Positions 37,999 through 47,228 are shown, counted from the stretch's first letter. The stretch: DNA of 64,000 nucleotides from Aquabacterium sp. (GCA_030654395.1 JAURXM010000031.1:1-64000), one strand, 5' to 3'. The notes: generated from the sequence alone by a model not told the origin. Numbers and translations: made by a program.

Positions 37999-38900
37999 CA
38001 GCTTTCGGTCGCGCCACGGCCCAGCTTGTCGATCAGCCCATTGAGCTCATCCAAGCTGCCGAACTGGATGATGATCTCGCCCTGCTCGCCGCGTTTGGTT
38101 TTGCGCTTGACGTTGATCTCCACCTGCGCCGTCAACAAATCCGACAGTTGCTCTTCAAGGCGGACCACGTCACGCGGTTTCTCGGCCTTCACACTCAGCA
38201 GCGGCGTCTGGCGGCCAGCGCCCTGTACCTTGGCCACCAGCTTCTCGGCCTCGCGCACATTGAGCTTGCGGGCTACCACCTCGTGCGCCGTGGTGATCTG
38301 CACCGCCTTGTCCAAGGGCAGCAAAGCACGGGCGTGGCCCATGTCGATGTCACCGGCCATCAGCATCGACTGCACTGGCTCAGCCAAATTGAGCAAACGC
38401 AGCAGGTTCGATGCAGCACTGCGTGAGCGCCCAACGGCTTGAGCCGCTTGCTCATGCGTCAAACCGAACTCCACCGTCAAGCGCTGCAAGCCCTGCGCCT
38501 CTTCAAGCGGGTTGAGGTCTTCGCGCTGGATGTTCTCGATCAAGGCCATCGCCGCAGCGGCTTCGTCGGGCACATCCTTGACCAGCACGGGTACCTCATG
38601 CAGGCCCGCCAGCTTGGCTGCGCGTGAACGGCGCTCGCCGGCGATGATTTCGTAGCGGCCCTCCCCCACTGGGCGCACCAAAATCGGCTGCATGATGCCT
38701 TGCGCACGGATGCTTTCAGCCAGCTCGTACAAGGAGCCCTCGTCCATGCGTGTACGTGGCTGGTATTTGCCGGTCTGCAGCATGTCCAGACGCAGGCTCG
38801 TGGGCGCGCCGTCCGGAGTGGTGGAGGGTTTGTCGTTGACTTTAGGGCCGAGCAAGGCCTCTAGGCCCATGCCGAGGCCTTTGGATTTTTTGGTGACCAT
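37998..38900 (-). CDS. parB: Chromosome partitioning protein ParB
   Basis: ParB binds parS, spreads along DNA as a CTP-dependent clamp and drives origin segregation with ParA. The 300-residue protein starts MVTKKSKGLGMGLEALLG, a typical ParA-interacting N-terminus. The CTP/clamp region includes GERRSRAAKLAG and ENIQREDLNPLEEAQG, followed by the helix-turn-helix (THEQAAQAVGRSRSAASNLLRLL) and a dimerisation tail. The start is ATG 38900; longer in-frame extensions on this strand lie antisense to the glycosyltransferase gene and are not credible. Unusually, parA is not next to it. Confidence 0.97.
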   Translation of the reverse strand: MVTKKSKGLGMGLEALLGPKVNDKPSTTPDGAPTSLRLDMLQTGKYQPRTRMDEGSLYELAESIRAQGIMQPILVRPVGEGRYEIIAGERRSRAAKLAGLHEVPVLVKDVPDEAAAAMALIENIQREDLNPLEEAQGLQRLTVEFGLTHEQAAQAVGRSRSAASNLLRLLNLAEPVQSMLMAGDIDMGHARALLPLDKAVQITTAHEVVARKLNVREAEKLVAKVQGAGRQTPLLSVKAEKPRDVVRLEEQLSDLLTAQVEINVKRKTKRGEQGEIIIQFGSLDELNGLIDKLGRGATES

Positions 38901-38981
38901 AGCTGCCAATTGTCCCCTGTTTCTACAATGCTGCCAGCATCTGCTTTGCAGCGGCACCACTTCAGTCAAGGAATCAATGCA

Positions 38982-40220
38982 ATGGCCCGCTTTTTGATGT
39001 GCTGGGAGTTCGGCGGCGGGCTGGGCCATGCTGGGCGTTTCAAACCCTTGGCGCAGGCGCTGATGGCCCGTGGGCACCATGTTGACATGATGTTGCGCGA
39101 GATCGTGCACACCCGTGCCCTGCTGGCTGAACTGAGCGAGATGGGTGTGCGCATCATGCAAGCGCCTTACTGGATGCACAAAACTGTAGGCGTGCCCACG
39201 CCGCAAGTCAGCCTGACCGAGATCATGATGGGCAATGGCTACTTGCAAGCCAGCTCGCTCACCGGTTTGGTCGCGGGGTGGCAAGGTGTGATGACCTTGG
39301 CCAAACCCGATGTCATCGTCGCCGACTACGCCCCTACGGCCACCATCGCCGCACGCATTCTGGGCATCCCGGTTGCCACCGTGGGCATTGGCTTTTACCT
39401 CCCGCCTGACGCCGCCCCCCTGCCACCCTTTCGCACTTGGGAGCCCATTCAAGCAGGCCGTGTGGCCCATTACGACGCGCACATACTGCAAACCGTCAAC
39501 ACGGTGCTGACGCAGCAAGGCGCACAAGCCGTGGGCAAACTGGCCGACATCTTCAGGGGCGACAAGCCCTTGTTGTGCACCTGGCCTGAGCTGGACCACT
39601 ACGCCCGAGGGGCCCTGCCTGATGGACAGCTGTACCACGGCCCCACGTTCCTGCCCTCTGGCGGCCAGCCCCCTCAGTGGCCCGAGGGTGATGGCCCCAA
39701 GGTGTTTGCCTACCTGCGCAGCAGCCACCCAGACCATGTCGCCGTATTGCAGGCGCTGCACGAACAAGGCTGCCGCACGCTGTGCTACATGCCCGAAGTC
39801 ACAGCAGGGCAACCTGTGCCACTGGCGTCTGCCCACATCCACTATGCCCAAGGGCCTGTGCATCTGGGGCAGACGCTGACTCAGTGTCAACTGGTCATCT
39901 GCCATGCGGGCGAGGCCACACTGGCCCAAGCCATTTTGGCCGGTGTGCCGCTGCTGTTGATGCCTACACAGGCTGAGCAGTTCCTCATGGCCATGCGGGT
40001 TGAGCAGACCGGGGCGGGCATCAATGTGGCAGCGCGCCCCCGCCCCACAGCGTTCAAGGCCTTGATCAACGATCTGCTGACCTTGCCCTGCTACAAGCAC
40101 GCTGCCCAAGCCATGGCCGAGCGCCATAAAGACTTCACCCACGAGGGCCAGACGCAGGCGCTCGTGGGTGAGTTTGAATCACTGTGCCCCCGTGTGGGCA
40201 CAACAGATCAGGCGGGCTGA
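38982..40220 (+). CDS. GT1-type glycosyltransferase (UGT/MGT-like)
   Basis: This 412-residue protein has the GT-B fold of family 1 glycosyltransferases. The N-terminal GGGLGHAGRFKPLA (11-24) is the acceptor-side glycine loop. The C-terminal donor-binding region reads HAGEATLAQAILAGVPLLLMP, matching the HxGxGT-type signature of UGT/MGT enzymes, with a downstream Q in AEQFLMA. AAGGA lies 10 bases before ATG 38982. It runs between parB and the PEP-CTERM gene and overlaps the latter's 3' end by 13 bases. Acceptor and sugar are unknown; a surface-protein or lipid acceptor is a guess from context. Confidence 0.88.
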   Translation: MARFLMCWEFGGGLGHAGRFKPLAQALMARGHHVDMMLREIVHTRALLAELSEMGVRIMQAPYWMHKTVGVPTPQVSLTEIMMGNGYLQASSLTGLVAGWQGVMTLAKPDVIVADYAPTATIAARILGIPVATVGIGFYLPPDAAPLPPFRTWEPIQAGRVAHYDAHILQTVNTVLTQQGAQAVGKLADIFRGDKPLLCTWPELDHYARGALPDGQLYHGPTFLPSGGQPPQWPEGDGPKVFAYLRSSHPDHVAVLQALHEQGCRTLCYMPEVTAGQPVPLASAHIHYAQGPVHLGQTLTQCQLVICHAGEATLAQAILAGVPLLLMPTQAEQFLMAMRVEQTGAGINVAARPRPTAFKALINDLLTLPCYKHAAQAMAERHKDFTHEGQTQALVGEFESLCPRVGTTDQAG

Positions 40221-41386
40221 CGACGGCGCTTGCTCACGGCAGCGACCACGGCCAAACCACCCAACACCAAAGCGACACTCTCTGGCTCAGGCACGGCCGT
40301 GGTGGTGATGCTGAACGATGCAGGGCCAGGCTTGAGTAAATTGTTCGTCTGGTTGTCGTAGTAGTCGGCTGGGCGGCCGCTCAAATCGATGTCAAAGGGG
40401 TCCCCTGAGTTGGCGTGCGAACCGCTGGCCTCACCAAATGAGGTGTAAGCGGGGGTGTCCACCACATGCGCAGGGATCACCTCTGTGCTGGCTGGTACCG
40501 TCACGGTTTCATAGTGTCCAGAGCCGCCGCACTCACCACCACCGTCACCGAAGGCAATAGTGGGTACCTCGCAACCGTAGCCGCCATATCCTCCATAGCC
40601 GCCGTAACCACCATCGGACACCCATGTGTCATAGCTGTACTCGGGGTGGAAGATGGTCTGCTCAGGCACCTCAATGTGTTGCGCAGCCACGGTGTAATCA
40701 CCGGTGCTGTGTGCATAACCCTTGGCAAAGGTACTCAAGTCGTATTGCAAGGTGATGGACTCACCTGCGTTGATCACACCCAGATCCACCGAATAATTGC
40801 CACCGCCAATGTTGTAGCTGCGTGGGCCGCTGGCACTGAAAATATTCGTACCGGTTTGGTTGTATTGCGTACCCGTGTTGTCGGTGCGCAAAGTAGCCGC
40901 ACTGCCCCACACGGAGCTGCCATTGCGTTTGATGTCGAATTTGATGCCCGCATCCACAAAATAACCGCTGGCGCTCAAATCAGAGCGCACATCGTTTTGC
41001 AGCAAACCTGGCGTGATGTAGAAGTTGAAGGTCGCGCGCTGGGCTGTTGCCGTGGCATTCGTGATCGATTGGCTTAAGCTGAAAAGCCCTGTCACATCGT
41101 AATGACCGGCGCCGGATGAGCGGCTGCCAAAGTTGCCATCGGGGCCACCGTAGGTGTGGATGCCCGACGAACTGCCTGCGTTATAGCTGAAATTCAACAC
41201 ATCCACATACGATGTTGAGGTGCCGCTCAAGGGCTCGGCCAGCACCGTGGTCGCACCACCATTCAAGCTGTAAGAGGCCTTTGCGCTGACCTGCGTGGCA
41301 GCATGGGCTGAGCCGATCAACAACAAGCCCACAGCGATAGAGGCAGAAAGCGGCTTGATGGCCAGTCGGCAAAGTGTCGTCGGCAT
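40208..41386 (-). CDS. PEP-CTERM sorting-domain surface protein
   Basis: This 392-residue exported protein has a signal peptide (about 1-30, ending GSAHA). It ends with a PEP-CTERM signal: VPEPES, a hydrophobic stretch ALVLGGLAVVAAVS and a basic RRRQ tail. Such proteins are processed by an exosortase at the inner membrane and delivered to the outer surface or the matrix. The body is beta-rich, with a Gly/Tyr run (four GGY units) near 265-280 and two Cys residues around it. ATG 41386 has AAGGGA 7 bases upstream. It lies between parB and parA. No exosortase gene is in the window. Confidence 0.92.
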   Translation of the reverse strand: MPTTLCRLAIKPLSASIAVGLLLIGSAHAATQVSAKASYSLNGGATTVLAEPLSGTSTSYVDVLNFSYNAGSSSGIHTYGGPDGNFGSRSSGAGHYDVTGLFSLSQSITNATATAQRATFNFYITPGLLQNDVRSDLSASGYFVDAGIKFDIKRNGSSVWGSAATLRTDNTGTQYNQTGTNIFSASGPRSYNIGGGNYSVDLGVINAGESITLQYDLSTFAKGYAHSTGDYTVAAQHIEVPEQTIFHPEYSYDTWVSDGGYGGYGGYGGYGCEVPTIAFGDGGGECGGSGHYETVTVPASTEVIPAHVVDTPAYTSFGEASGSHANSGDPFDIDLSGRPADYYDNQTNNLLKPGPASFSITTTAVPEPESVALVLGGLAVVAAVSKRRRQPA

Positions 41387-41453
41387 GCTTGTATCCCTTG
41401 AGAAGTGTGAACTATTGACGTTCTGCCACGTTAACAAGATCAGCAGACAAGCA

Positions 41454-41476
41454 CCACCCCGCATCAAAGGGGGTGG
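41454..41476 (-). terminator. Possible weak terminator downstream of parA
   Basis: CCACCCC (41454-41460) and GGGGTGG (41470-41476) form a 7-base stem around a 9-base loop, between the parA stop codon and the PEP-CTERM start. No T-run follows on the minus strand, so this could be only a hairpin. Confidence 0.35.
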
Positions 41477-41487
41477 CTAACACCAAC

Positions 41488-42276
41488 TCAGGTTTTGCCT
41501 GTTTTCAAAGGCAGCGACACGCGCTTAACCAGCTCATGAGCAAAAGCCATGAAGGCCACGGCTCCTTTGCTTGCTGGGTCAAACACCACACCGGGTACGC
41601 CATAGCTGGGCGCCTCAGCCAGGCGCACATTGCGGGGGATCACCGCATCAAACACCTTGTCGCCAAAGTGTGACTTGAGCTGCTCGCTCACCTGCTGTTG
41701 CAAGGTGATGCGCGGATCAAACATGACGCGCAACAAGCCGATCAGCTGCAACTCGCGGTTCAAGTTGGCATGCACCTGCTTGACTGTGTTGACCAGATCC
41801 GTGAGACCCTCCAGCGCGAAGTACTCGCACTGCATCGGCACAATCACGCCATGGGCACAAGTCAGTCCGTTGAGCGTCAGCAGACTCAACGATGGCGGGC
41901 AATCAATCAGCACGAAATCGTAGTCTGCCGCGGCGGCTTCAATGGCCGTTTTCAAACGGCGGTCGCGCCGCTCAAGTGCGACCAATTCGATCTCGGCACC
42001 CGCCAAGTCGCGATTGGCCCCCAGTACGTCATACCCACCTTTGGGGCTGCGCGAACGGGCTTCCGCGATGGTGGCATCTTCAAGCAAGACGTCGTAGACA
42101 GTGCACGCCAGCGTGCGCTTGTCCACGCCGGAGCCCATGGTGGCGTTACCCTGAGGGTCCAGGTCCACGATAAGGACGCGTTGCCCTATTTTGGCCAAGC
42201 CTGCGGCCAGGTTGACTGTCGTGGTGGTTTTACCCACCCCACCCTTTTGATTCGCGATGCAGAAAATGTGCGGCAT
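41488..42276 (-). CDS. parA: Chromosome partitioning ATPase ParA (Soj)
   Basis: ParA is the Walker-type ATPase that positions ParB-parS complexes over the nucleoid. The 262-residue protein starts MPHIFCIANQKGGVGKTT with the deviant Walker A at 11-18. DLDPQGNAT and IDCPPSLSLLTLNG (Walker B) follow, as do the PSYGVPGVVFDPASKGA C-terminal region. I start at ATG 42276; a GTG two codons upstream is possible. It lies downstream of rsmG and a Lys/His-rich secreted protein on the same strand. In most relatives parB follows directly; here it is 2.6 kb away. Confidence 0.97.
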   Translation of the reverse strand: MPHIFCIANQKGGVGKTTTTVNLAAGLAKIGQRVLIVDLDPQGNATMGSGVDKRTLACTVYDVLLEDATIAEARSRSPKGGYDVLGANRDLAGAEIELVALERRDRRLKTAIEAAAADYDFVLIDCPPSLSLLTLNGLTCAHGVIVPMQCEYFALEGLTDLVNTVKQVHANLNRELQLIGLLRVMFDPRITLQQQVSEQLKSHFGDKVFDAVIPRNVRLAEAPSYGVPGVVFDPASKGAVAFMAFAHELVKRVSLPLKTGKT

Positions 42277-42333
42277 AAGCACATTATCCCTGTTGTGCTT
42301 GACGATACCGGGCCCGCTGGCAGGCGCGCAACA

Positions 42334-42960
42334 TCATGCTGGCGCATGCGCCCGTTTGGCTGCTTTAGCTGGCTTGGCTGCGTGCTTGTGGTGAGCCGCC
42401 AAGCTGGCCTTGCGATCCCCACTCGCCTTGCTTGGATGCTTGCTTTTGCTCTTCTTCACGGCTTGACTGGTGTTTGCTTGCGCCTGCTTCTTGTGGCCGA
42501 CAGTGCGGTCCTTGTGAGGCGTCTTTTTCACTTTTTTGTGTGCGCTGCGCGGCTTGTGCTTGCCCGCCACCTTGCGTGGTTTCTCGGTCAATTTCTTATG
42601 CTTCGCTTTGACCACCTCAGCATGGTGGTCTGCAGAAGGTGTGTTGGCCGTTGCAGCCAACAAGGGCTCATTCGGATTGGTCGGCGGCGCAACGCGCTTG
42701 GCAGTGGACACAGGCAAGGCCACGGCGGCAGGGGCAGGCACAACGGGTGCCGTTGGTTGGCGCACCACCGCGCGAACAGGGTCGTTGCTGATGCGCCCAG
42801 ACACTGGCGCAGGGCGAGACGGCTCAACATGCCGCTGTTGCGCGGGCTCAGCACCCCCACCTTGCACGCCACTCATACCAACGGGTTGAGACTGTGCCGA
42901 AGATCCAGCGGCCATCAAAGCAGCCACTAAAGCGATTTTTTCCCATGCGCGTGATGTCAT
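42334..42960 (-). CDS. Secreted Lys/His/Ala-rich basic protein of unknown function
   Basis: This 208-residue protein starts MTSRAWEKIALVAALMAAG, a likely signal peptide cleaved near residue 22-24. A Pro/Ala/Val-rich middle (about 50-105) leads to a strongly basic C-terminal half (about 112-208), with runs such as KAKHKK, AHKKVKKTPHK, KSKSKHP and HHKHAAKPAKAAKRAHA. It looks like histone H1 or polylysine-type tails, but the signal peptide implies export. GGGAG precedes the ATG. It is encoded between rsmG and parA on the same strand. I do not recognise a family. It could bind DNA, polysaccharide or LPS outside the cytoplasm. Confidence 0.65.
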   Translation of the reverse strand: MTSRAWEKIALVAALMAAGSSAQSQPVGMSGVQGGGAEPAQQRHVEPSRPAPVSGRISNDPVRAVVRQPTAPVVPAPAAVALPVSTAKRVAPPTNPNEPLLAATANTPSADHHAEVVKAKHKKLTEKPRKVAGKHKPRSAHKKVKKTPHKDRTVGHKKQAQANTSQAVKKSKSKHPSKASGDRKASLAAHHKHAAKPAKAAKRAHAPA

Positions 42961-43011
42961 TGGCTCTCCCGGTGATATCGAATACTGAAACGATTATCAA
43001 CGCTAAGGCTG

Positions 43012-43779
43012 TCAGACTGAACGCATCCAAATCAAACAACGTTGCGCGCCAAGGCCCGGCACCTGCAGTTGTTCCACGTGAAACACAGCCACATTTTCAG
43101 GCAAGGCGGCCAACTCGTCATCGGGTTGCCTCCCCTTCATCGCCATCCAGACCACCCCCTCAGCGAGTAAATTCTGTGTCAGCGTCACAAAATCAACAAG
43201 CGAAGCAAAGGCACGCGAGGTGATCACATCGTATCGTCCAGAGAGTTGCTCAACCCGCGCGTGCTCCGCTTTGAGGTTGGGCAGCTTCAACTCAGCGGCA
43301 ACCTGACGGATGAATGCAGCCTTCTTGCCGACGGTATCAACGCAAGTCACCTTCACGCCAGGCATGCAAATGGCCAGCACAACCCCAGGCAAGCCACCCC
43401 CACTACCCACATCCAGCACGCTCGGCACAGCGTGATCACCGACAGCCAATGCGGCATCCCGCTGAGCCAAGTGCCGGGCCAACGGCTGCAACACGGTCAA
43501 GCAATCGACCAAATGGTGGCTGAGCATGTCTTGCGGATCACGCAGGGCGGTGAGGTTGTAGGTGCTGTTCCAGTGGGCCAACAACACCATGTAGTCCGCC
43601 AACAGGCCTTGCTGATCAGCACTCACAGACAAGCCGACAGACGCCACCGCAGCAGGCAAGGCAGCCAACCACTGCGCACGCGCCCATGGCTCGACGCGCC
43701 GAACAGGCACCTTCCTAGCGGGGGCAGATGGACGCACTTGGGCAGGCCTACCCGCCCCACTCTTTTGATGAAATGCCAT
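43012..43779 (-). CDS. rsmG: 16S rRNA (guanine527-N7)-methyltransferase RsmG
   Basis: RsmG (GidB) methylates G527 of 16S rRNA, and its loss gives low-level streptomycin resistance. The 255-residue protein carries an extra basic N-terminal extension of about 40 residues. The family core follows: NLTALRDPQDML then VLDVGSGGGLPGVVLA as the SAM-binding motif, CVDTVGKKAAFI, and DVITSRAFASL. It starts 3 bases from the mnmG stop codon, as in the classic mnmG-rsmG pair. A parS-like site is embedded near its 3' end. Confidence 0.96.
   Translation of the reverse strand: MAFHQKSGAGRPAQVRPSAPARKVPVRRVEPWARAQWLAALPAAVASVGLSVSADQQGLLADYMVLLAHWNSTYNLTALRDPQDMLSHHLVDCLTVLQPLARHLAQRDAALAVGDHAVPSVLDVGSGGGLPGVVLAICMPGVKVTCVDTVGKKAAFIRQVAAELKLPNLKAEHARVEQLSGRYDVITSRAFASLVDFVTLTQNLLAEGVVWMAMKGRQPDDELAALPENVAVFHVEQLQVPGLGAQRCLIWMRSV
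43070..43085. other. parS site (one mismatch) inside rsmG
   Basis: TGTTCCACGTGAAACA matches the conserved chromosomal parS palindrome TGTTTCACGTGAAACA at 15 of 16 positions. It lies in the 3' part of rsmG, close to parA. It is a likely ParB nucleation site. Confidence 0.9.
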
Positions 43780-43781
43780 GC

Positions 43782-45791
43782 TTACTCCAAGACCACCGCA
43801 ACCGCGTCATCACGGCCGAATCCTTTGACCCGCCCTTTTTTCAAATGAATCAGCAGCAAAGATATGGCCGCCGGCGTGATGCCTGAAATACGCGAGGCCT
43901 GCCCCAAAGTCTCCGGACGGTGCTTGGTGAGCTTCTGGCGTGCCTCATAACTGAGCGCCGACACCGCCATGTAATCCAAATCAAGTGGCAACTTCATGCC
44001 CTCAAAATGGACCGCACGCTCTACTTCATCGTTTTGTTTGTCGATGTAACCGGCATATTTGATGCTGACCTCCACCTGCTCCAGAACAGCGTCTGCCAAA
44101 GCATCACCCAACTCAGCCCGCCAAGTTTCGCGGTTGATGGCGGCAGCCTTCACCCCTTCCACGCGCAACAACCTTTGCTGCGCCACCGCAATTTGATCAA
44201 CCTCGGCGACTTGGTCATAGCCCACGCCGGGCCGACGCAAGAGATCCGCCAGCTTGTATTCATGCTCCAAGGCCTTACCCAACAACCGTTGGGCGTCTAC
44301 TGCAGGCAAGGTGGCTGGGCGGACCCAACTGTTGTTCAAGCGCGTTGTTTCACGTGAAACAGCATCGCGCTTGCGATTGAAGGCACCCCAACGGTTGTCA
44401 TCGACCAGCCCCAATTCGCGCCCCACTTCGGTCAATCGCATATCGGCGTTGTCTTCTCGAAGTTGCAAACGGAATTCAGCCCTGCTGGTGAACATGCGGT
44501 AAGGCTCGGATACGCCTTTGGTGATCAGGTCATCGACCAACACACCCAGATACGCCTGATCACGACGGGGCAACCAAGGCGCGCGGCCTTGAACCTGAAG
44601 CGCCGCATTCAAACCCGCGAACAAACCTTGGGCGGCGGCTTCTTCATACCCCGTCGTCCCGTTGATCTGGCCGGCGAAAAACAAACCCTGGATCGCTTTG
44701 GTCTCGAAGCTTGAGGTCAGCTCGCAAGGGTCAAAATAGTCGTATTCGATCGCATAGCCGGGTCGCAAGATGAACGCATCGCTCAACCCCGGCATGGTGC
44801 GCAGCGCCGCCAACTGAATGTCAAAGGGCAGCGAGGTGCTGATGCCGTTGGGGTAAAACTCGTTGGTGGTGAGCCCTTCAGGCTCCAAGAATATCTGGTG
44901 TGAATCTTTGTCCGCGAACCGGTTGATCTTGTCTTCAATGCTCGGGCAGTAGCGCGGCCCCACACCCTCAATCACACCCGTGAACATCGGACTGCGATCA
45001 AACCCCGACCGGATGATGTCGTGTGTTTGCTGATTGGTGTGTGTGATCCAACACGGCATTTGTGCCGGGTGCTGCTCAGCTCGCCCCAAGAAGCTGAACA
45101 CAGGGATGGGGGATTGCCCATCCATCCCGTCGCCGGGCTGCTCCGTCAACTTGCTGAAATCGATACTGCGCCCGTCTATCCTGGGTGGGGTGCCTGTCTT
45201 GAGTCGACCCTGAGGGAGCTTCAATTCCTTGAGCCGCGCGGACAGGGATACCGCGGGTGGATCCCCTGCTCTGCCTGCCGGGTAGTTCTGCAAGCCCACA
45301 TGGATCTTCCCGTCCAAGAAGGTGCCCGCAGTCAAGACCACCGTCCTCGCCTTGAAACGAATGCCCACCTGCGTCACCGCGCCAACGACCCGATTACCCT
45401 CAACCATCAAGTCGTCGACCGCTTGCTGGAACAGCCACAGATTAGCTTGGTTCTCCAGCCGCTGGCGAATCGCCGCCTTGTACAGCACCCGATCAGCTTG
45501 TGCTCGGGTGGCTCTCACCGCCGGGCCTTTGCTGCTATTGAGGATGCGGAACTGGATGCCACTCTCGTCGGTGGCCGCAGCCATGGCGCCCCCGAGTGCA
45601 TCGAGCTCCTTCACCAAGTGCCCCTTGCCAATGCCCCCGATAGATGGGTTGCAACTCATCTGCCCAAGGGTCTCTATGTTGTGCGTCAACAAAAGGGTGG
45701 CGCACCCCATCCGGGCGGCAGCCAATGCGGCCTCGGTGCCTGCATGGCCACCACCAACCACGATCACGTCAAATTCTTTGGGATATAGCAT
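43782..45791 (-). CDS. mnmG: tRNA uridine-5-carboxymethylaminomethyl modification enzyme MnmG
   Basis: MnmG works with MnmE to install the 5-carboxymethylaminomethyl group at U34 of several tRNAs, using FAD. The 669-residue protein starts [20 protein letters not shown] with GGGHAG at 13-18 as the dinucleotide site. It also has [25 protein letters not shown] and [17 protein letters not shown] regions, all diagnostic. The helical C-terminal domain ends with the [15 protein letters not shown]-type signature (seen as [15 protein letters not shown]). A perfect parS site sits inside this gene. Its partner mnmE is 14 kb away in this window. Confidence 0.98.
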   Translation of the reverse strand: MLYPKEFDVIVVGGGHAGTEAALAAARMGCATLLLTHNIETLGQMSCNPSIGGIGKGHLVKELDALGGAMAAATDESGIQFRILNSSKGPAVRATRAQADRVLYKAAIRQRLENQANLWLFQQAVDDLMVEGNRVVGAVTQVGIRFKARTVVLTAGTFLDGKIHVGLQNYPAGRAGDPPAVSLSARLKELKLPQGRLKTGTPPRIDGRSIDFSKLTEQPGDGMDGQSPIPVFSFLGRAEQHPAQMPCWITHTNQQTHDIIRSGFDRSPMFTGVIEGVGPRYCPSIEDKINRFADKDSHQIFLEPEGLTTNEFYPNGISTSLPFDIQLAALRTMPGLSDAFILRPGYAIEYDYFDPCELTSSFETKAIQGLFFAGQINGTTGYEEAAAQGLFAGLNAALQVQGRAPWLPRRDQAYLGVLVDDLITKGVSEPYRMFTSRAEFRLQLREDNADMRLTEVGRELGLVDDNRWGAFNRKRDAVSRETTRLNNSWVRPATLPAVDAQRLLGKALEHEYKLADLLRRPGVGYDQVAEVDQIAVAQQRLLRVEGVKAAAINRETWRAELGDALADAVLEQVEVSIKYAGYIDKQNDEVERAVHFEGMKLPLDLDYMAVSALSYEARQKLTKHRPETLGQASRISGITPAAISLLLIHLKKGRVKGFGRDDAVAVVLE
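44346..44361. other. parS site (perfect) inside mnmG
   Basis: TGTTTCACGTGAAACA is an exact copy of the conserved bacterial parS palindrome, inside the mnmG coding sequence. Together with the site in rsmG it marks the origin-proximal centromere bound by ParB. Confidence 0.97.
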
Positions 45792-45897
45792 GAGCTGCGC
45801 CTAGGCTGCCTCTTTTTTGAGCAACCTAGGATTGTACTGACATCAAGCCATCGTGTGGGGCTCTGCGGTGACAATACCCCCACTCACTTGGAGCCTC

Positions 45898-46149
45898 ATG
45901 GACTGCAGACCCGGCTGCGCAGCATGCTGCACGGCGCCCTCTATCTCCTCACCGATGCCCGGCTTGCCAAACGGCAAGCCAGCGGGCGTGCCCTGCCCCC
46001 ATCTGGATGCGGCCTTGCGCTGCCTGCTTTTTGGACAAGCGAGCCGGCCGCCCGTGTGCGGCTCGCTTCAACCGAGTGCCGACATGTGTGGCCACACCCG
46101 CGAGCAAGCAATGGTCTGGCTCACCGAACTGGAGCAGGCGACCCGCTAG
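45898..46149 (+). CDS. YkgJ-family cysteine cluster protein
   Basis: This 83-residue protein has eight Cys (3, 7, 10, 11, 33, 42, 54, 64) in the spacing of YkgJ/UPF0153 proteins: CRPGCAACC, then [34 protein letters not shown] and MCGHTREQA. The family is thought to hold a metal or Fe-S centre; its function is unknown. ATG 45898 has GGAG 4 bases upstream, and an upstream in-frame ATG is less well placed. It is divergent from mnmG, and its last 29 bases overlap the convergent sterol-desaturase-family gene. Confidence 0.9.
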   Translation: MDCRPGCAACCTAPSISSPMPGLPNGKPAGVPCPHLDAALRCLLFGQASRPPVCGSLQPSADMCGHTREQAMVWLTELEQATR

Positions 46150-47086
46150 CCACCGGCGGCGCACCAGTCGGCGTGCCATGGAGGGCTTGCATCTGCTCAC
46201 GCAGCGCCTCGGTAGTCTGCCCCTGCCCGTTTGGTGCCCAGCCTGGTGGCGCAAACAGGTAGCCCAGCACGTCGCGCAAACTGCGTGCGCGCCACACGTC
46301 GCGGGCGATGTTGGCCCATTCAAACAAGCAAATTTGAATGGCACTGTAGGTCGTCACCGTTTTAACAAGGCCATAACGAATAGGTACGCCCGCCTTCTCA
46401 GGCACATAAGTGCCGAACAGCCGGTCGAAGAGCATGATCGTGCCGCCGTAGTTACAGTCAAGGTATTCGACATTGGCAGCGTGGTGCACCCGGTGCGCCG
46501 ATGGTGTGTTGAACACGCCCTCCATCCAACCCAGCTTGGACACCATATCGGTGTGTATCCAGAACTGATAGACCAAGTTCACACCGTAAGACATCAGCAC
46601 AGCATCAGGCGAAAAACCAAATAAGCACTGCGGTGCAAAAAACACAAAACCACCCGTTATCTTGCCTGTGATCGACTGGCGGAAAGCAGCAGCCAAGTTG
46701 TACTGGTTACCGGTATGGTGGATCGCATGTGAGGCCCAGTACCAGCGGATGCGGTGGCCCGAGCGGTGCAACCAGTAGTAGAAAAACTCGGTGCAAAAGA
46801 ACATGGCCACCCAACCCCACCACGTGTCCATCGGCACAGTCCAGAGGCGGTGCGAGTAGACCCATGCACCAAAGGGCAAGGCCACCCCCATCACAGCCCC
46901 CATCGGCAAGGACTCCACAAGCAGCCGCCACAGATTGATGCGCACGGTGGTCCAAAAGGCACGCCAGTCATAGGGCACCTGATTGGATCGGCGCCCAATC
47001 AAGGCGCCTTCAAGCGCCGTGATCACCACGGCGGACAAACCCATGATGCCCATCATGATCTGAACGGGGCCTAAGTTGTCTAGCAT
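46121..47086 (-). CDS. Sterol desaturase/fatty acid hydroxylase-family protein, copy 1
   Basis: This 321-residue membrane protein belongs to the di-iron hydroxylase superfamily. The three histidine boxes are seen: HRSGH (107-111), HAIHH (120-124) and HRVHH (198-202). About five hydrophobic segments surround them, two before residue 80. Members hydroxylate or desaturate lipids, sterols, carotenoids or alkylglycerols; the substrate is not predictable. I start at ATG 47086, just before the first membrane helix; upstream in-frame codons look non-coding. It overlaps the YkgJ-type gene tail by 29 bases. A paralogue lies near mnmE. Confidence 0.92.
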   Translation of the reverse strand: MLDNLGPVQIMMGIMGLSAVVITALEGALIGRRSNQVPYDWRAFWTTVRINLWRLLVESLPMGAVMGVALPFGAWVYSHRLWTVPMDTWWGWVAMFFCTEFFYYWLHRSGHRIRWYWASHAIHHTGNQYNLAAAFRQSITGKITGGFVFFAPQCLFGFSPDAVLMSYGVNLVYQFWIHTDMVSKLGWMEGVFNTPSAHRVHHAANVEYLDCNYGGTIMLFDRLFGTYVPEKAGVPIRYGLVKTVTTYSAIQICLFEWANIARDVWRARSLRDVLGYLFAPPGWAPNGQGQTTEALREQMQALHGTPTGAPPVASGSPAPVR

Positions 47087-47228
47087 ATTGTGTCGTGTTG
47101 AATGTATTTCATACAAGGTCAACGATAGGGCCTGACCCACCTTTTGTCTCTCGGGGAAGCCCCTCCGTTCGAGCTCAAACCCCGCACTCAAGGGGGCCGA
47201 TGCGAGTCAGGACGCCGTCTGCGTCAGA

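Noticed and set aside
38901-40142. Minus-strand frame extending parB far upstream
   Set aside because: It is antisense to the glycosyltransferase and has no ribosome site; parB has a normal N-terminus at 38900.
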